From Alopecurus myosuroides (lineage: Eukaryota > Streptophyta > Magnoliopsida > Poales > Poaceae): a stretch of DNA of 64,000 nt. Below, one piece after another: positions 22,292 to 33,856 of this stretch; within the stretch, counting starts at the first letter, position 1; every line of letters starts with the position of its first letter. The stretch is from contig CM054060.1 of assembly GCA_028641055.1 (NCBI GenBank), forward strand, positions 294,507,076-294,571,075, read 5' to 3'. Below the pieces are notes generated by a model that was not told the origin of the DNA, made no database searches, and was given only the letters and a program-made list of their open reading frames with translations. The position numbers were made by a program, and so were the translations under genes.

Positions 22292-24568
22292 TCATTCTTG
22301 GGTCGACAGCACAGGCGTGGCCATGGCCTCCTCCACATCCAGGAGGAAGGAATCCACATGCGCCTGCACCGAGACCTCCACAGCATCGGTTCGGACAGCG
22401 TCTCCCAGCGGCGTAGAAACCACAAGCGTGGAAACAGAGTCAGGAACCTCTGCATCCGAAGCCAGAGGCAAAACACAAGCCCCCGGCGAACCCACCGTCT
22501 CGCACGGGCTGTCCCAACGATCGAGCCGCCGTCCTCGGAAGTCGACCGCGTCCACCGCCCTCTCCGAGCCGAGAGAGCACAGCGAGACTAAGCTGGCACG
22601 ACCTACCACAGCCCCGCCGCGGAACAGAAGCCCCGGCGAAATCCACACGGTCGAGCCCCCGTCGACGTCCACCAGAGGCAGCACCCCAACAAGGCCCGGC
22701 TCCGCATTACCTGGCATGTCTCCCCGTCGCACCGACGGCGGCAGAGTAAACACGGGAGACGCAACACCGCCCTCACCACTCGCACCACCATCCACAAAAG
22801 CCAGCTCCACACTTCTCACAACCACATCCACCTGCATCCCAGCGCCCGGCGACGCGGACCTCCTAGACACCCAGCGCCCTGGGGACTTCACCGCAGCAGC
22901 CGTGGGCACACTTGGCGCACTTGGCGCCACCACCAGAGAAGCGAGAAACCTGTGGCGAGGCTGCGGCCCAGAAGGACGCCGCCCACCCTGATGGCCCCGC
23001 CCTCCCCGACCTAGAATAGGTCCACGAGGCGGTGGAGGCGGCAGCGCCAAGCCACCACCCACGATGTCACGGTCCTCCCAGTCACTAGGATGCCCGTTAT
23101 GGCCGCTATCGCCATTGTTCCATCGATGATCGTCCGGCGACCGCCCCGGGCTAGGTTCCGGCGAGGGCTCGACGACACGAACCGAGATATCGACGACATA
23201 AAGTAGCAGGTTAACTCTGTTGCGAAAGTGCTTACCTCGCACAGGAGGACACAGCCGCAGACCGTCGTCAGGCTCCATGACCGCCAGCGTGTTTGTCGGA
23301 GGGATTGCCGCCGGGTCCGGCATCCACGCCGTGAACCGGAAGGTCGACATATCGCTCCTATATGCCGTCATGAAGTCCACCTCGTCCACCCAACAACTCG
23401 CATCCAGCCGGGACTCCGCCGATCTCAACTCCCAGGCATGACTGGGAATTCCCTTCATCTCCACTTCCACCTTCGAGAACAGGGACCGAGCCACCGCCCC
23501 CTCCTGCCTGGTCCACGGCCTCACAAAGAGCCATAGGCGCGGGGTGCGCATACCACCGGCCCGCAGCACCCTGTCTCTCGCCTCCACTGACCTGAACATC
23601 AACAGGAAGTCCTCCGGCTGATAACGGACCACCGAGCAATCCACCAAAGTGAAGTTGAAGTGTGCTCGAATTGCCTCCGCCGCCACCATAACCGATGCCT
23701 TGGGACCATCACCACCCTTTGAACCTAACAGAGCCAACCCCAACTCCTCTTCAAGCCTAGACATCTCCGGTGAGGGTTCGATGATGCATAGGCGACCCGG
23801 CCAAGACGACAGGGGGGAAGGTAGTGCCTCCGGAGAGCGTTCCACCCCCGATAAGGGGACCGAGAGACGCGGCGTCCCGTGGCCAACCCGCGCCACCTCC
23901 GCCCAAGGACGCTCCGGCATCCGTCCCCCGCCACCAAACGCCAAGCCACCCGACGCGCCTCGCTGCACTCCACCAGTCCCATTCGGAGCCTATCGACCAG
24001 CAACCGAGCCACCCGCCGTCGCCACCGGTCCTGTCGGCCCGATACGAAGCCTGGCCGGAAGGCACACCTCTCCACCACTCTCGCCGGCGCCGGGACTGCG
24101 CGGCCTCTTGCATCTATTGGATTTATGCTCTTCAGAACCACAAACGAAGCAACGGGGCTTCATTTCACAGTTTGCGCTGATGTGCCCTGGCTCGCAACAA
24201 TTGTAGAACAATCCGTGCATTTCCCGGGGCATCGGACACCGGGGAACCGCCACCGGCAAAGGACCCGGAGCGACTCGTCCCGGAGACCTTCTCTTCCACG
24301 TCGGAGGGAGCCATCCCGCGCCATCCCCCGGTGCCGCAGCACGAGCCGCCGCCAGCGGCTGGGTCGCCGAGACATGGGAAACAGGGGAATCCCGGCGCTC
24401 ACCTCGGGCCGCCTCCGCCGCCACGACCGAGAGCACCTCCCTCCACTTGAGTGCCGCCGCATCCGCCACCGTCTTGGCCGCCGAAGCCACCCGGAGGGCC
24501 GAATTGATTGAAGTTGAGCTTTCCTCTGAAGAGGAGGGGAAACCTACCAGATCTACGCGCGAGGCCAT
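22292..24568 (-). pseudogene. LINE-2 ORF1 with one in-frame stop
   Basis: ATG at 24568 opens a frame that meets TAG at 23990-23992. It continues in the same phase to 22292, about 759 codons in all. The first part has two CCHC knuckles (YNCCEPGHISANC and CFVCGSEEHKSNRC). The second part has a DUF4283-like region (EDFLLMFRSVEARDRVL, LWLFVRPWTRQEG). Knuckles before the DUF4283-like domain are the reverse of the LINE-1 order and match LINE-3. One nonsense change seems to be the only lesion. Confidence 0.87.
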
Positions 24569-24767
24569 CGCTATGAGGCGCGCCCTCCCGAGTGGGAAGG
24601 AACGGGGCGGTGGGCTGCGCCGGCCGGAGTGACCGACGACGCGGAGGGGAGGGGAAGGGGGGCTGCGCCAGGAGCAGAGCAGTGCGCCGCCGGCGCGCGG
24701 GGGGAGGCGCAGTCGCGGGAGCTAACCTAACGCGCGGGGGGGGGGGGGGAGGAGGTGTTAATATACT
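24569..24767 (-). other. 5' UTR of LINE-2
   Basis: GC-rich leader ending at the target duplication. It contains a run of 14 G on the plus strand at 24736-24749. No conserved signal was recognised. Confidence 0.6.
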
Positions 24768-24779
24768 GATGGAGAGGCT
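24768..24779. repeat. Right target-site duplication of LINE-2
   Basis: GATGGAGAGGCT, identical to 9766-9777. Confidence 0.9.
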
Positions 24780-24780
24780 A

Positions 24781-24892
24781 TGAAAACAGAGTCATCGAAC
24801 TGAACGAACAAGCTCTCCTCGATGTCGACGAGGACGATATTATTGATATACGGCGGCAGCAGGCAGCTCAAGCCTTCTTTGAGCGCTTATAA
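24781..24892 (+). pseudogene. Coding-like remnant beside LINE-2
   Basis: The plus-strand frame ends in TAA at 24890-24892. It encodes a composition typical of real protein: ELNEQALLDVDEDDIIDI, then RRQQAAQAFFERL. I do not recognise it. The minus strand also has an acceptor-like CTGTTTTCATAG at its left edge, so the segment may instead be an intron of the minus-strand gene at 9075-9776. Evidence is limited to local open reading. Confidence 0.35.
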
Positions 24893-25030
24893 TAACAACC
24901 AGTTAGTCGAAATCTGGCATTTTAGTGTGCACAAGACATGTACGGCTGCAGCGAGATGGATCGGGCAGGAGCAGGAGCAGGAGCCGGAGCCTTCAGCTTC
25001 ATAACTGGGGATCCAGATTCTGTGGGCAGG

Positions 25031-25160
25031 GATACGACTCTTTCTGGAGGACTGGGCGCTCCATCTCTGTTGGATCGTTCTCCAATGCCATCAACACGTT
25101 GATTGGTTTGAGCTTGAGGTGTCCGATATTTGGTCTTTGTATTGCGCTCCTCACTGTTTA
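25031..25160 (+). pseudogene. Last exon of unidentified gene, cut by Copia-2
   Basis: After an acceptor-like TTCTGTGGGCAG the plus-strand frame encodes GYDSFWRTGRSISVGSF and then a hydrophobic stretch, LIGLSLRCPIFGLCIALLTV. The latter could form a C-terminal membrane helix. The frame continues on the other side of Copia-2 (30110-30130) for a few codons to TAA. Upstream a Gly/Ala repeat (24960-25000) may belong to an earlier exon. The family was not recognised. Confidence 0.5.
25156..25160. repeat. Left target-site duplication of Copia-2
   Basis: GTTTA, repeated at 30110-30114. Confidence 0.9.
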
Positions 25161-25568
25161 TGTTACACGCAATAGCAAAACAACGATGAAATTAAGCAAG
25201 ATCGAACCAACGGGGACACGAGATTTTAACGTGGAAAACCCTTCCAAGGAGGAAGAGAAAAAACCACGGGCGCCAGCCAGCAATACTTCACTATTTCGGG
25301 TGAGGTTACAATCGCGCCGGGATTTACAATGTATGGCTTATCCCGTGCGGCGGCTTACAAGAGGTATATAAAGGCGGTCCTGACCTAACTAGGTCGGTAA
25401 CTGTGTATCCAACTCCAACTCGGTATCGACTCGTACCGTACCGCGGGGGCTGCCGCCCCCCGCACCCCCCGCCGTGCACTCCACGCGACAGGTGGGAACG
25501 GGCCTCCGCGTAGCGAAGGCCGAACTTTCCTTTATCTTCATATGAATTTGGATCACCATAAAATAACA
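25161..25568 (-). repeat. 3' LTR of Copia-2
   Basis: 408 bp, TGTTA...TAACA ends. It is a copy of 29702-30109 at an offset of 4541. Confidence 0.93.
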
Positions 25569-25580
25569 CTCCACCTTGAG
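25569..25580 (-). promoter_or_regulatory. Polypurine tract of Copia-2
   Basis: The minus strand reads CTCAAGGTGGAG next to the 3' LTR. It is a short purine-rich tract in the expected place. Confidence 0.65.
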
Positions 25581-25664
25581 ACAAATTCCCTCTTGTAGCA
25601 TAAATGAGAACCTTCACCTGAAACACACAAAGAAAACACCTTCGGCGCCACATAGCCTCTTGGG

Positions 25665-28600
25665 CTAAGCAGTGATACCAACTAAGCTCGAGCAAAGCTC
25701 AAACTTAGTAATAGGAACTGGCTTTGTCATCATATCAGCAGGATTATCATGAGTACTAATCTTGCATACCTTCAGCTTACCTTGTGCAACAACATCACGC
25801 ACATAATGGTACTTGACATCAATGTGCTTTGTTCTCTCATGGAACATCTGATCCTTAGTAAGGTAAATTGCACTCTGACTGTCGCAAAATAGGTTAAAGC
25901 AAGTATCATCTCCACAAAGCTCAGCAAACAGACCTTTCAACCAAACTGCCTCTTTGCATGCTTCAGCAATAGCCATATACTCAGCCTCAGTAGTAGATTG
26001 TGCAACAACACCCTGCAAGGTAGCCTTCCAGCTAACGGCACATCCACTAATCGTAAACACATACCCTGTGAGGGATCTCCTCTTATCCAAGTCGGCAGCA
26101 TAATCTGAATCCACATAGCCTGCGAGTCCCTCACCAGTCTTGCCAAACTTCAAGCAAGCTTTGGATGTGCCGCGAAGGTACCTGAAAATCCACTGAACAG
26201 CTTTCCAATGTTCTTTACCAGGATTAGCCATGTATCGACTGACCAAACTCATAGCATATGATAAATCAGGCCGAGAACACACCATGGCATACATTAAGGA
26301 ACCAACAGCACTAGCATAAGGAACTCGTGACATATACTCAATATCTTTGTCAGTAGTAGGACATTGCAATGCTGACAACTTGAAGTGAGAAGCAATTGGA
26401 GTACTAACAGACTTTGCATCATGCATATTAAAACGATGAAGAACTTTCTTGATGTAATTCTCCTGACTAAGAAATAGCAATCTAGATTTTCTGTCTCTAG
26501 AAATTTCCATACCTAGGATTTTCTTAGCAGGACCAAGATCCTTCATCTCAAACTCACTACTCAATTGTTTCTTCAATGTAGTGATTTCTTTCATGCTCTT
26601 GGCAGCAATTAACATATCATCAACATATAGCAGCAAGTATATAGGTGATTCATCAACAAATTTAATGTACACACAGCTATCATATTCAGACCTCTTAAAG
26701 CCATGTGACATCATAAAAGAATCAAACCTTTTATACCATTGTCGAGGAGATTGTTTCAAACCGTAAAGAGACTTCTTTAGCTTGCACACGAAATCCTCTT
26801 TACCAGGCACTATGAACCCTTCAGGTTGGTCCATGTATATTTCCTCTTCAAGTTCTCCATGCAAAAACGCAGTCTTCACATCTAACTGCTCAAGCTCAAG
26901 ATCATGCATAGCAACAATACTAAAGAAAGTACGAATAGAACTATGCTTGACAACAGGTGAGAACACATCATTATAATCCACTCCTGGAATCTGACTGAAA
27001 CCTTTTGCTACTAACCTTGCCTTAAACCTTGGAGGCTCACTGGGAGATAAGCCCTCCTTTCTTTTGAATATCCACTTACAGCGGACGGCCTTCTTTTGTT
27101 TAGGCAAGCGCACGATATCCCATGTGCCATTCTTCTCAAGTGATTGCATCTCTTCGTGCATTGCACCAATCCACTTGTCACGATCAACCGAAGCAATAGC
27201 TTCATTATATGTAGCAGGTTCAGCATCATTCTCCACCTGTTCTGCACAACTTAGAGCAAAATAAACAACATCACATTCCTCAATTAAACGAGTACGAGGT
27301 CCTTTATTCCTCTTCTCTCTGCGCTCTGCAATAGACAAATTTTCTTGCTGCACAATAGGAGGTGAGGGCGGCACAATATCCTCCTCATCAATTTCAGTTT
27401 CCTCCTCATCCAGGTGGTCTAGCTCCACCTGCAAACGAACTCGTGGTTCGTCCTCATCAGAAGAATCAGGCATAACATCAGTTGACAAACTGTCCTCATA
27501 CATCACAGATTCATTAAACACAACACTTCTGCTAAAGAAAGTCTTTTTGGTTTCTGGGTTCCACAACTTATATCCTTTTACTCCAGAACCATAACCAAGA
27601 AATAAGCACTTAATAGCTCTAGGCTCTAATTTTCCATTATCAACATGAGCATAGGCAGTGCAACCAAAAACTTTCAGTTGTGAATAATCAGCTGACTCAC
27701 CAGACCATACCTCAATAGGAGTTTTCTTGTCAAGAGGGATGGATGGTGACCTGTTGATCAAGTAGCATGCAGTGTTGGCAGCCTCAGCCCAAAAACGCCT
27801 ATTCATGCGGGCGTTGGACAACATGCAGCGAGCTTTGGAGATGATCGTCCTATTCATCCGCTCAGCTACACCATTCTGCTGAGGTGTGTATGGGATGGTG
27901 TGGTGCCTGACAATGCCTTCCTGCACACAATAATCATCAAAAGCATGCGAACAAAATTCGCCACCATTGTCAGTACGAAGCACCTTCACCTTTCTCTCAG
28001 TTTGCTTTTCAATCATAACTTTCCACTCTTTAAAAGCAGCAAAAGTATCATCCTTAGTTTTCATAAAGTAAGGCCAAACTCTTCTAGAGTAATCATCAAT
28101 GATAGTAAGCATATAACGAGCACCACCATAAGAGGGCTTACGTGAAGGCCCCCATAAATCAGCATGTACATAATCCAATGTACCTTTAGTGCTATGAACG
28201 GAAGCATTGAACTTAACTCTCTTATGCTTACCAAACACGCAGTGTTCACAGAACGGCAACTTACTCATATTGCAGTTCTTCAGCAGTTCTCTCTTCACCA
28301 ATTCTGCCATACCATGTTCACTCATGTGTCCAAGTCGCTTATGCCAGAGGTTAGTTGTACTTGCATCATCATTAGTAATAACAGCAGCAGTACCAGACAA
28401 AGTGCTACCTCTAAGAATATATAACTTGGCAGAATTCATATCACCAATCATAACAATGAGAGAACCTTTTGATACCTTCAGGCGTTTATCCCCTCCGGCA
28501 TATTTGTACCCGTCACAATCAAGGGTACTCAGCGAGATCAAATTTCTCGCCATGGATGGTATGTGTTTCACTCCCGTCAATGTACGTGTCATCCCTCCAT

Positions 28601-29663
28601 GGGTCTTGATCTGAACAGATCCAACGCCAACAATGTGACATTTGTTGTCGTTACCCACACGCACAAAATCTCCAGTCTGCACAGCTTCATAAGAACTGAA
28701 CCATTCTTTGTTACAGCAAATATGAAACGAACAAGCAGTATCAAGAATCCACTCATCATCACGGGTAACACATGCAGTAAAAACAGCTAAGAATTCACCA
28801 TCCGAACTATTATCACCAGCAACAACAGCAGCCTTACCAGTACCATTACCATTACCGTCAGATTTATTTTTCGGTTGGTATGTGCCGTTCCTTTTCTCCT
28901 TGTTCTGCACCTTCCAGCAATCATCAATGGTGTGATTGGTTTTCTTACAGTACCTGCAGAACTTGTCTCGTCCTTTGGACTTTGAACGGCCCCTACTTTT
29001 ATCTCTGTTGTTGTCGTTGTAGTTGTTATCTCGCTGCTCTGGTCTGCCTCGAACCTGCAATGCATCGCCTTTGGAGGACGATGGGTTAGACTGCACCATA
29101 GCTTTCATCTTTTCCCTGGTCTGCAGGGCCTCACAAACTTCCGCGAGGGTTAGTTCATCGCGGCTTAACAGTATGGTATCACGCAGGTTTGTAAAAGAGC
29201 TAGGCAGCGAACATAACAGCAGAAGAGCTAAGTCTTCATCATCATATTTTACCTCCATCGACACTAGGTCGGACACGATCTCCTTAAAGATCGACAAGTG
29301 GCTCATGACAGAACCACCATCTTGCATCTTGAGCGAGAACAGCTTCATCTTTACGTGCATCTTGCTGGTGAGATCTTTTGACATGCAGATCGATTCCAGC
29401 TTGACCCACAACTCAGCCGCAGATTTCTCCAACAGCACCTCTTGCAATATATCATTAGACAGATGAAGCTGAATCAACGACAAGGCCTTACGATCTTTGC
29501 GTTTCTCCTCGGCAGTCCAAGCCTTGGCTTCCTTATTCCCGAAAGAATCCAGCGCCTCATCAAGATCCGATGCTTGCGACAGAACCGCACGCATCTTTAC
29601 TTGCCACAGAGAAAACCTCGTCTTGTAGTCCAGCAACGGTAGATCAAACTTCATCGATGCCAT
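25665..29663 (-). CDS. Copia-2 gag-pol polyprotein, intact
   Basis: 1332 codons. Gag starts [20 protein letters not shown] and carries the CCHC knuckle [14 protein letters not shown] near residue 240. The protease is of D-T-A type near 305 ([12 protein letters not shown]). The pre-integrase segment is [12 protein letters not shown]. The integrase has D in HADLWGP near 500, D in RTDNGGEF and E in NGVAERMNR near 598. The RT has [10 protein letters not shown] and YVDD near 1015. RNase H is at the end ([19 protein letters not shown]). No frame break and no missing catalytic residue was seen. The protein is clearly different from Copia-1, so this is a separate lineage. Confidence 0.95.
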   Translation of the reverse strand: MASMKFDLPLLDYKTRFSLWQVKMRAVLSQASDLDEALDSFGNKEAKAWTAEEKRKDRKALSLIQLHLSNDILQEVLLEKSAAELWVKLESICMSKDLTSKMHVKMKLFSLKMQDGGSVMSHLSIFKEIVSDLVSMEVKYDDEDLALLLLCSLPSSFTNLRDTILLSRDELTLAEVCEALQTREKMKAMVQSNPSSSKGDALQVRGRPEQRDNNYNDNNRDKSRGRSKSKGRDKFCRYCKKTNHTIDDCWKVQNKEKRNGTYQPKNKSDGNGNGTGKAAVVAGDNSSDGEFLAVFTACVTRDDEWILDTACSFHICCNKEWFSSYEAVQTGDFVRVGNDNKCHIVGVGSVQIKTHGGMTRTLTGVKHIPSMARNLISLSTLDCDGYKYAGGDKRLKVSKGSLIVMIGDMNSAKLYILRGSTLSGTAAVITNDDASTTNLWHKRLGHMSEHGMAELVKRELLKNCNMSKLPFCEHCVFGKHKRVKFNASVHSTKGTLDYVHADLWGPSRKPSYGGARYMLTIIDDYSRRVWPYFMKTKDDTFAAFKEWKVMIEKQTERKVKVLRTDNGGEFCSHAFDDYCVQEGIVRHHTIPYTPQQNGVAERMNRTIISKARCMLSNARMNRRFWAEAANTACYLINRSPSIPLDKKTPIEVWSGESADYSQLKVFGCTAYAHVDNGKLEPRAIKCLFLGYGSGVKGYKLWNPETKKTFFSRSVVFNESVMYEDSLSTDVMPDSSDEDEPRVRLQVELDHLDEEETEIDEEDIVPPSPPIVQQENLSIAERREKRNKGPRTRLIEECDVVYFALSCAEQVENDAEPATYNEAIASVDRDKWIGAMHEEMQSLEKNGTWDIVRLPKQKKAVRCKWIFKRKEGLSPSEPPRFKARLVAKGFSQIPGVDYNDVFSPVVKHSSIRTFFSIVAMHDLELEQLDVKTAFLHGELEEEIYMDQPEGFIVPGKEDFVCKLKKSLYGLKQSPRQWYKRFDSFMMSHGFKRSEYDSCVYIKFVDESPIYLLLYVDDMLIAAKSMKEITTLKKQLSSEFEMKDLGPAKKILGMEISRDRKSRLLFLSQENYIKKVLHRFNMHDAKSVSTPIASHFKLSALQCPTTDKDIEYMSRVPYASAVGSLMYAMVCSRPDLSYAMSLVSRYMANPGKEHWKAVQWIFRYLRGTSKACLKFGKTGEGLAGYVDSDYAADLDKRRSLTGYVFTISGCAVSWKATLQGVVAQSTTEAEYMAIAEACKEAVWLKGLFAELCGDDTCFNLFCDSQSAIYLTKDQMFHERTKHIDVKYHYVRDVVAQGKLKVCKISTHDNPADMMTKPVPITKFELCSSLVGITA

Positions 29664-29687
29664 CGCGAATCCCTAATCTGAAACAGG

Positions 29688-29699
29688 GCTCTGATACCA
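29688..29699 (-). promoter_or_regulatory. Primer binding site of Copia-2
   Basis: TGGTATCAGAGC on the minus strand beside the 5' LTR, complementary to initiator Met-tRNA. Confidence 0.92.
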
Positions 29700-29701
29700 C
29701 T

Positions 29702-30109
29702 TGTTACACGCAATAGCAAAACAACGATGAAATTAAGCAAGATCGAACCAACGGGGACACGAGATTTTAACGTGGAAAACCCTTCCAAGGAGGAAGAGAA
29801 AAAACCACGGGCGCCAGCCAGCAATACTTCACTATTTCGGGTGAGGTTACAATCGCGCCGGGATTTACAATGTATGGCTTATCCCGTGCGGCGGCTTACA
29901 AGAGGTATATAAAGGCGGTCCTGACCTAACTAGGTCGGTAACTGTGTATCCAACTCCAACTCGGTATCGACTCGTACCGTACCGCGGGGGCTGCCGCCCC
30001 CCGCACCCCCCGCCGTGCACTCCACGCGACAGGTGGGAACGGGCCTCCGCGTAGCGAAGGCCGAACTTTCCTTTATCTTCATATGAATTTGGATCACCAT
30101 AAAATTACA
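29702..30109 (-). repeat. 5' LTR of Copia-2
   Basis: 408 bp copy of 25161-25568. A TATA-like GTATATAAAGG occurs in the plus sense near 29903, which is the opposite strand, so the promoter position on the element strand is not clear. Confidence 0.9.
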
Positions 30110-30130
30110 GTTTATGCCCTTGCCTCATAA
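30110..30130 (+). pseudogene. Final codons of gene cut by Copia-2
   Basis: It starts with the right-hand GTTTA target duplication. It continues the reading frame of 25031-25160 for five further codons to TAA at 30128-30130. Copia-2 thus landed in the last codons of that gene. Confidence 0.5.
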
Positions 30131-30139
30131 GCTTATTCA

Positions 30140-30640
30140 TCAGCCTTTCCTCGTCGTAATGGCCTCCTTACGGGGATGAGCACTCGTACTCCTGTCTTTC
30201 TGATGCGAACTAGGTGCTCGCGCCAAAAGATTGTCGAAATCTATTGTGTTGTTCTTCTCATCTTCCTCTGTCTGATAGCCACTGCCACTAGCTGATCCAT
30301 TCAGCCTATCTGAGTGTTTCCATCGTTCGTAGTAGTAATGACAACCATTCCTGTTGCTTGGGCATCATGTTTGGCCACCAGGTGTTTGGTTTGCCATCTT
30401 TCATCATTAGTCACTTCATCGTCTAGAGAACCATATGCAGGTGGCTTTGTGATTTTCCTTCTGTCGGAAACAAGCTGAAGTTCATCATGATGCATGTACA
30501 CATTTGCAACTTGTTTTGTAAGATTTTTTAGGGCAACTTTCATGTTAGTGTTTGGCTTAACATAGGTAGGCTGCATATTGGCTGCCTTCTTCTCTAGCAT
30601 TTGCTGCCCATCTTGATTCGACTGTTCAAACTCTCCTATA
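30140..30640 (-). pseudogene. Coding-like remnant, convergent with the gene at 25031
   Basis: The minus-strand frame 30301-30640 reads like protein (LEKKAANMQPTYVKPNTNMK, then ALKNLTKQVANVYMHHDELQ). A second frame, 30140-30330, reads WKHSDRLNGSASGSGYQTEE and ends at TGA 30140-30142. An intron or frameshift near 30330 would join them. The family was not recognised. It abuts the Copia-4 gag remnant at about 30640. With the plus-strand remnant it forms a tail-to-tail pair. Confidence 0.45.
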
Positions 30641-30680
30641 TATGATGCATGCTCTCATTGCCCACGAACATGGTAATGAG
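30641..30680 (-). mobile_element. Copia-4 gag fragment left of Copia-3
   Basis: The minus strand encodes TMFVGNESMHH, a typical UBN2-type gag segment. It directly continues the gag frame at 42586 onward if Copia-3 and one ATGAG copy are removed. The element is cut off near 30640. ATGAG at 30676-30680 is the target duplication of Copia-3. Confidence 0.7.
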
Positions 30681-32040
30681 TGAAAGCTCATGATCCCTCT
30701 AATGATTTTGGTGATGATAACAACGCGGGTATCAACTGTCTAACAATGTTGTTTTAGACTGTGCAGCTGATCTTTCAGGTGATTATTGATATACTCTTGT
30801 TAAAAAGATCAAAGAGGAGTTCTACATACTTGAAATATTGCCACCGGATTTTTCAGTGATCACACAGGAAATTCCGGTGCTTATGGGGCGGAATATCCGG
30901 CCCTGGCATCGGAATATTCCAGCCTTTTTGGCATCTTCAAAACGACCAAGTTTTTCTCCCACTGCCCGCGCACAGAAGCTGGGGCGAAAATTTGCCCCGG
31001 AAATTTCCGGTGCAAATATCCGGCCCTCTGGTACTTAGCAGAAAATGGAGTCTTCTCAGATGCCCGCGCACAGAGATGGGGGCAGAAATATTGTCCGGAA
31101 ATTTCCGGGCCCGGATATTTCAATTATCCGCCCCCGGATTATTCAAAAATCCGGCCCCTGGTCCTTAAGAGTTTTTCATCTTGGGCTGGTGCCCGCGCGC
31201 AGGGATGGGGCGGAAATTTCCGCCCCCGGATATTTCAATTATCCGCCCCCGGACTATTCAAAATTCCGGCCAGGCAGACCGGAAATTTCCGGCCCTGGCA
31301 GACTGCAACGGTCAGAAATTGGAGGAGCCTATAAATAGTTGTCTTCTTCCTCTAGATAGGTAGCTCGTTCATTCCTCTCTCTCCTCCATTGTTGTAGAGC
31401 TCAAAACGCCCCGATCTCCCTCCTCCTCCAACCAAACTCGATGGCCTTCAAGGATCTCATGGAGGAGAACTAGATCTACCTTTCCACCAAGCCAAAACAT
31501 GTGTTCCCACACCACAACTCTTGGGATCTTGTAGTCTCTTGGTTGCCTTGTCATCCAAGGGAAACCCTAGTGCTTGTAGCTTCCACCTAGTAGCAAGAAG
31601 CTTCGATTGTTGAGAGCCTCCATCTCACTTGTGGAGTAGCCTCAACCCCTTGTAAAGGTTTGGTCAACGCCTTCAAGTCGACCTCATAGTGGAAACGAGA
31701 ATCTCCCTCGTCGGAGAAGCTCAAGGAGAACAAGGTGTGCACATCCGTGCTATTGAGGAGCGCCTAGGTGGCTCCCCACCTCTCCAACGTAGACGTACTT
31801 ATTTTAAGAAGGAACTACGGGAAACATATCCTTGTCTCCATGTATTTCACTTGTGGTTATCTTGTGCCGTGCTTTTACTTCCGTTGCTACTCGTTGCTTG
31901 TCACTTAGGGTGTTCACTTAGTTGCACATCTAGATAACCAAGCTTTTACTTTCCCAAAGCCCCCACTAAAAGTGAAAAAGAATTAAAATTTGTAGGTCAC
32001 CTATTCACCCCCCCCTCTAGTTGACCTTAGTGCACTTTAA
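30681..32040 (+). repeat. 5' LTR of Copia-3
   Basis: 1360 bp from TGAAAGC to CACTTTAA (CACTTTCA in the 3' LTR). The U3 part (30890-31300) holds five perfect GGAAATTTCC or GGAATATTCC palindromes at 30911, 30999, 31097, 31212 and 31281. It also has repeats of GCCCGCGCACAGAGATGGGG. Confidence 0.92.
31330..31337 (+). promoter_or_regulatory. LTR promoter TATA box of Copia-3
   Basis: TATAAATA lies 40 bp after the last GAAnnTTC palindrome. The same box is at 41877-41884 in the 3' LTR. It should direct the genomic transcript. Confidence 0.75.
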
Positions 32041-32041
32041 A

Positions 32042-32053
32042 TTGGTATCAGAG
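32042..32053 (+). promoter_or_regulatory. Primer binding site of Copia-3
   Basis: TTGGTATCAGAG follows the 5' LTR after one base. It is complementary to initiator Met-tRNA. Confidence 0.92.
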
Positions 32054-32092
32054 TCTCGGCTCTTTTATCGGGCTTAACCGCCTAAGAGTACC

Positions 32093-33856
32093 ATGGTCAA
32101 CGGAGATGATCCAGAATCTTCTAAGGAGGAGCTCTCCAAAATGGCCGACACTATAGCTAACCTAGAGACAACGGTTTGTACTATCCAAACCCAATTGTCC
32201 AAGGTTAGCTCTAGTGTAGGCTCGTAGGTTTACTCCATCAAGAAGATGTTGGAGAACATGATGAGTAAATCTAAGGGTCCATCGAACTCTCCCCATGTCA
32301 CCGATGAGGATAGTTCGGAAGAGGAGACGATTCCTGAAGATTCCCAAATCGAGGAGAACATTGCCAGAGCTAAGGCTAAAGCCACACAAAAGGCTAAAGC
32401 CAAGGAAAAGGAGAGTTCCGGTGGTTCCAAGTCTCAAACGGCTAATGGTTCCGGGGTCCACGCACAAGTCCCACCTCCTCAAAATTATGACACCATTCAC
32501 ACAATTGTTTCCACGCCACACATTCTTAATGTTGGACTTCCTCCCATGCTTAACACTAACGAATTCTCTTCTTGGAAGTTTGAAATGGAGTCCCACATTT
32601 CTGGATCGTGCACCGCATTGTGGAGGAGTGTGATTCATGGATTTCATCCGCATGACCCGAGCAACTTGACTCCAAGGGAGGATGTGGAATCTCAACTCAA
32701 CAAAACTGCTCTCGTTATTATCCAGAAGGCTCTCCCAAGGGAGCATCTCACTCACATTCGTGGTTGCAAGACCGCCAAGGAAGCTTGGGACAAACTTGAC
32801 ACCTTGTTTCAAGGAAATGCTAGCATTCAATCTTCCAAGTATGATGTGGCCATTGACAACTCCGAGAACTTCGTCATGCAAGAGGATGAGACTCCCGAAG
32901 AGCTCTATAGAAGAGTTGTCACTCTCGCCAACCAATTGAGAGACTTTGGCAAGGAAGAGATCTTTGATGAGTGGATAAAGAGGAAATTTGTCAAGGCTAT
33001 CACACCCTTTGAGAAGAATCTCTCCACTAGTATTCGGACAAGAGCGGACTACAACACTCTCAACTCCATTGGTGTTCTTAGTGAGTTCATCGCAATCTCT
33101 CTCTCACACAAGAGTGTGGATGATGCTCTAGCTCGCTCTAGAGGGATGGGAAAGTCTCCCAATCTTGCATTGAAGTCAAAGGAAATGGCTCGAGTTGATG
33201 AAAGTGAAGAAGAAGATGATGATGAAGGAGACTATGAAGACACCTATACGGGAGCTCACAAGTGCATTGCTCTCACTATGCATGGATATTGGAAGAGATG
33301 GGAAGCTCACAAGGCCGGCGCTCCAAGACCTCCACGAAACAAGAACTACAAGAAGAAGGGGGAGCGCCCAAGGACATGTTACAGTTGTGGTAGCGCAAAC
33401 CATTTCGTGAAGGAGTGCCCTTTTGAGCCAAGAGAAGAAAACAAAGGCAAGCTAGTTCGCAAAAACAAGGCCAAGCCTCCTCAAAACAAGAACTTTGCTA
33501 GGCGGGTGCCAAGGGCCCTCTATGTTCAAGAAGGGGAGGTTCTAGAGACTTACATCTCCGGAGATGAAGGAGAAGATGAAGTAGTAGGAGTTGCTCACAT
33601 CGCCATGGCTACCACATCATCACCTTCGATCTCTCTATTTGAATCCCCCAATGAGATTGTGGCTACCCGACCTACATGTCTTATGGCAAAAGCCACTTCG
33701 GTATGCTCTCCTAACTCCAAGACCATTATCACTAACCCTCCTTCATTATTGGATTGTGTTGAGAATGTTTGTGAGGAGGATGGTGAGTCTAACGAGTTAG
33801 GTATTGGCTATCTAGCCTTAAAGGTGAGACTAAGGAAAAGGTTAATGCCCTTTTGA
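32093..33856 (+). pseudogene. Copia-3 gag
   Basis: ATG at 32093 opens gag. A TAG at 32225-32227 interrupts it in frame, and the frame then runs to 33856. It holds a UBN2-type gag domain (NEFSSWKFEMESHI, KEAWDKLDTLFQGN, ETPEELYRRVVTLANQL) and a CCHC knuckle CYSCGSANHFVKEC. An acidic stretch (ESEEEDDDEGDYED) precedes the knuckle. A frameshift near 33850 throws the frame off, and further coiled-coil sequence follows in another phase. Confidence 0.88.

Larger units (their letters stand above)
9778..24767 (-). mobile_element. LINE-2, interrupted by Copia-1
   Basis: A non-LTR retrotransposon of about 6.5 kb with an 8.5-kb Copia element inside. On the minus strand the order is 5' UTR (24569-24767), ORF1 (22292-24568), ORF2 N-terminus (21747-21979), Copia-1, ORF2 remainder (13219 down to 9937) and a poly(A) end seen as T-run at 9777-9785. 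A 12-bp target duplication flanks the whole. It is related to LINE-3 in domain order and lacks the C-terminal RNase H of LINE-1. Confidence 0.93.
25161..30109 (-). mobile_element. Copia-2: intact LTR retrotransposon with short LTRs
   Basis: A complete 4.95-kb Copia element on the minus strand. It has 408-bp LTRs (25161-25568 and 29702-30109), PBS, PPT, an unbroken 1332-codon polyprotein and target duplication GTTTA. The only LTR difference I noticed is A at 25565 against T at 30106. That change alters the terminal TAACA of the 5' LTR to TTACA. The insertion is young. Confidence 0.95.

Noticed and set aside
22251..24632. Plus-strand frames opposite LINE-2 ORF1
   Set aside because: They are Arg/Pro/Ser-rich shadows of the minus-strand ORF1, which has zinc knuckles and a DUF4283-like region.
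30890..31320. Repeat array in Copia-3 LTR considered as CRISPR-like or satellite
   Set aside because: Spacing and units are irregular, the genome is a plant, and the array lies inside an LTR U3 before a TATA box.
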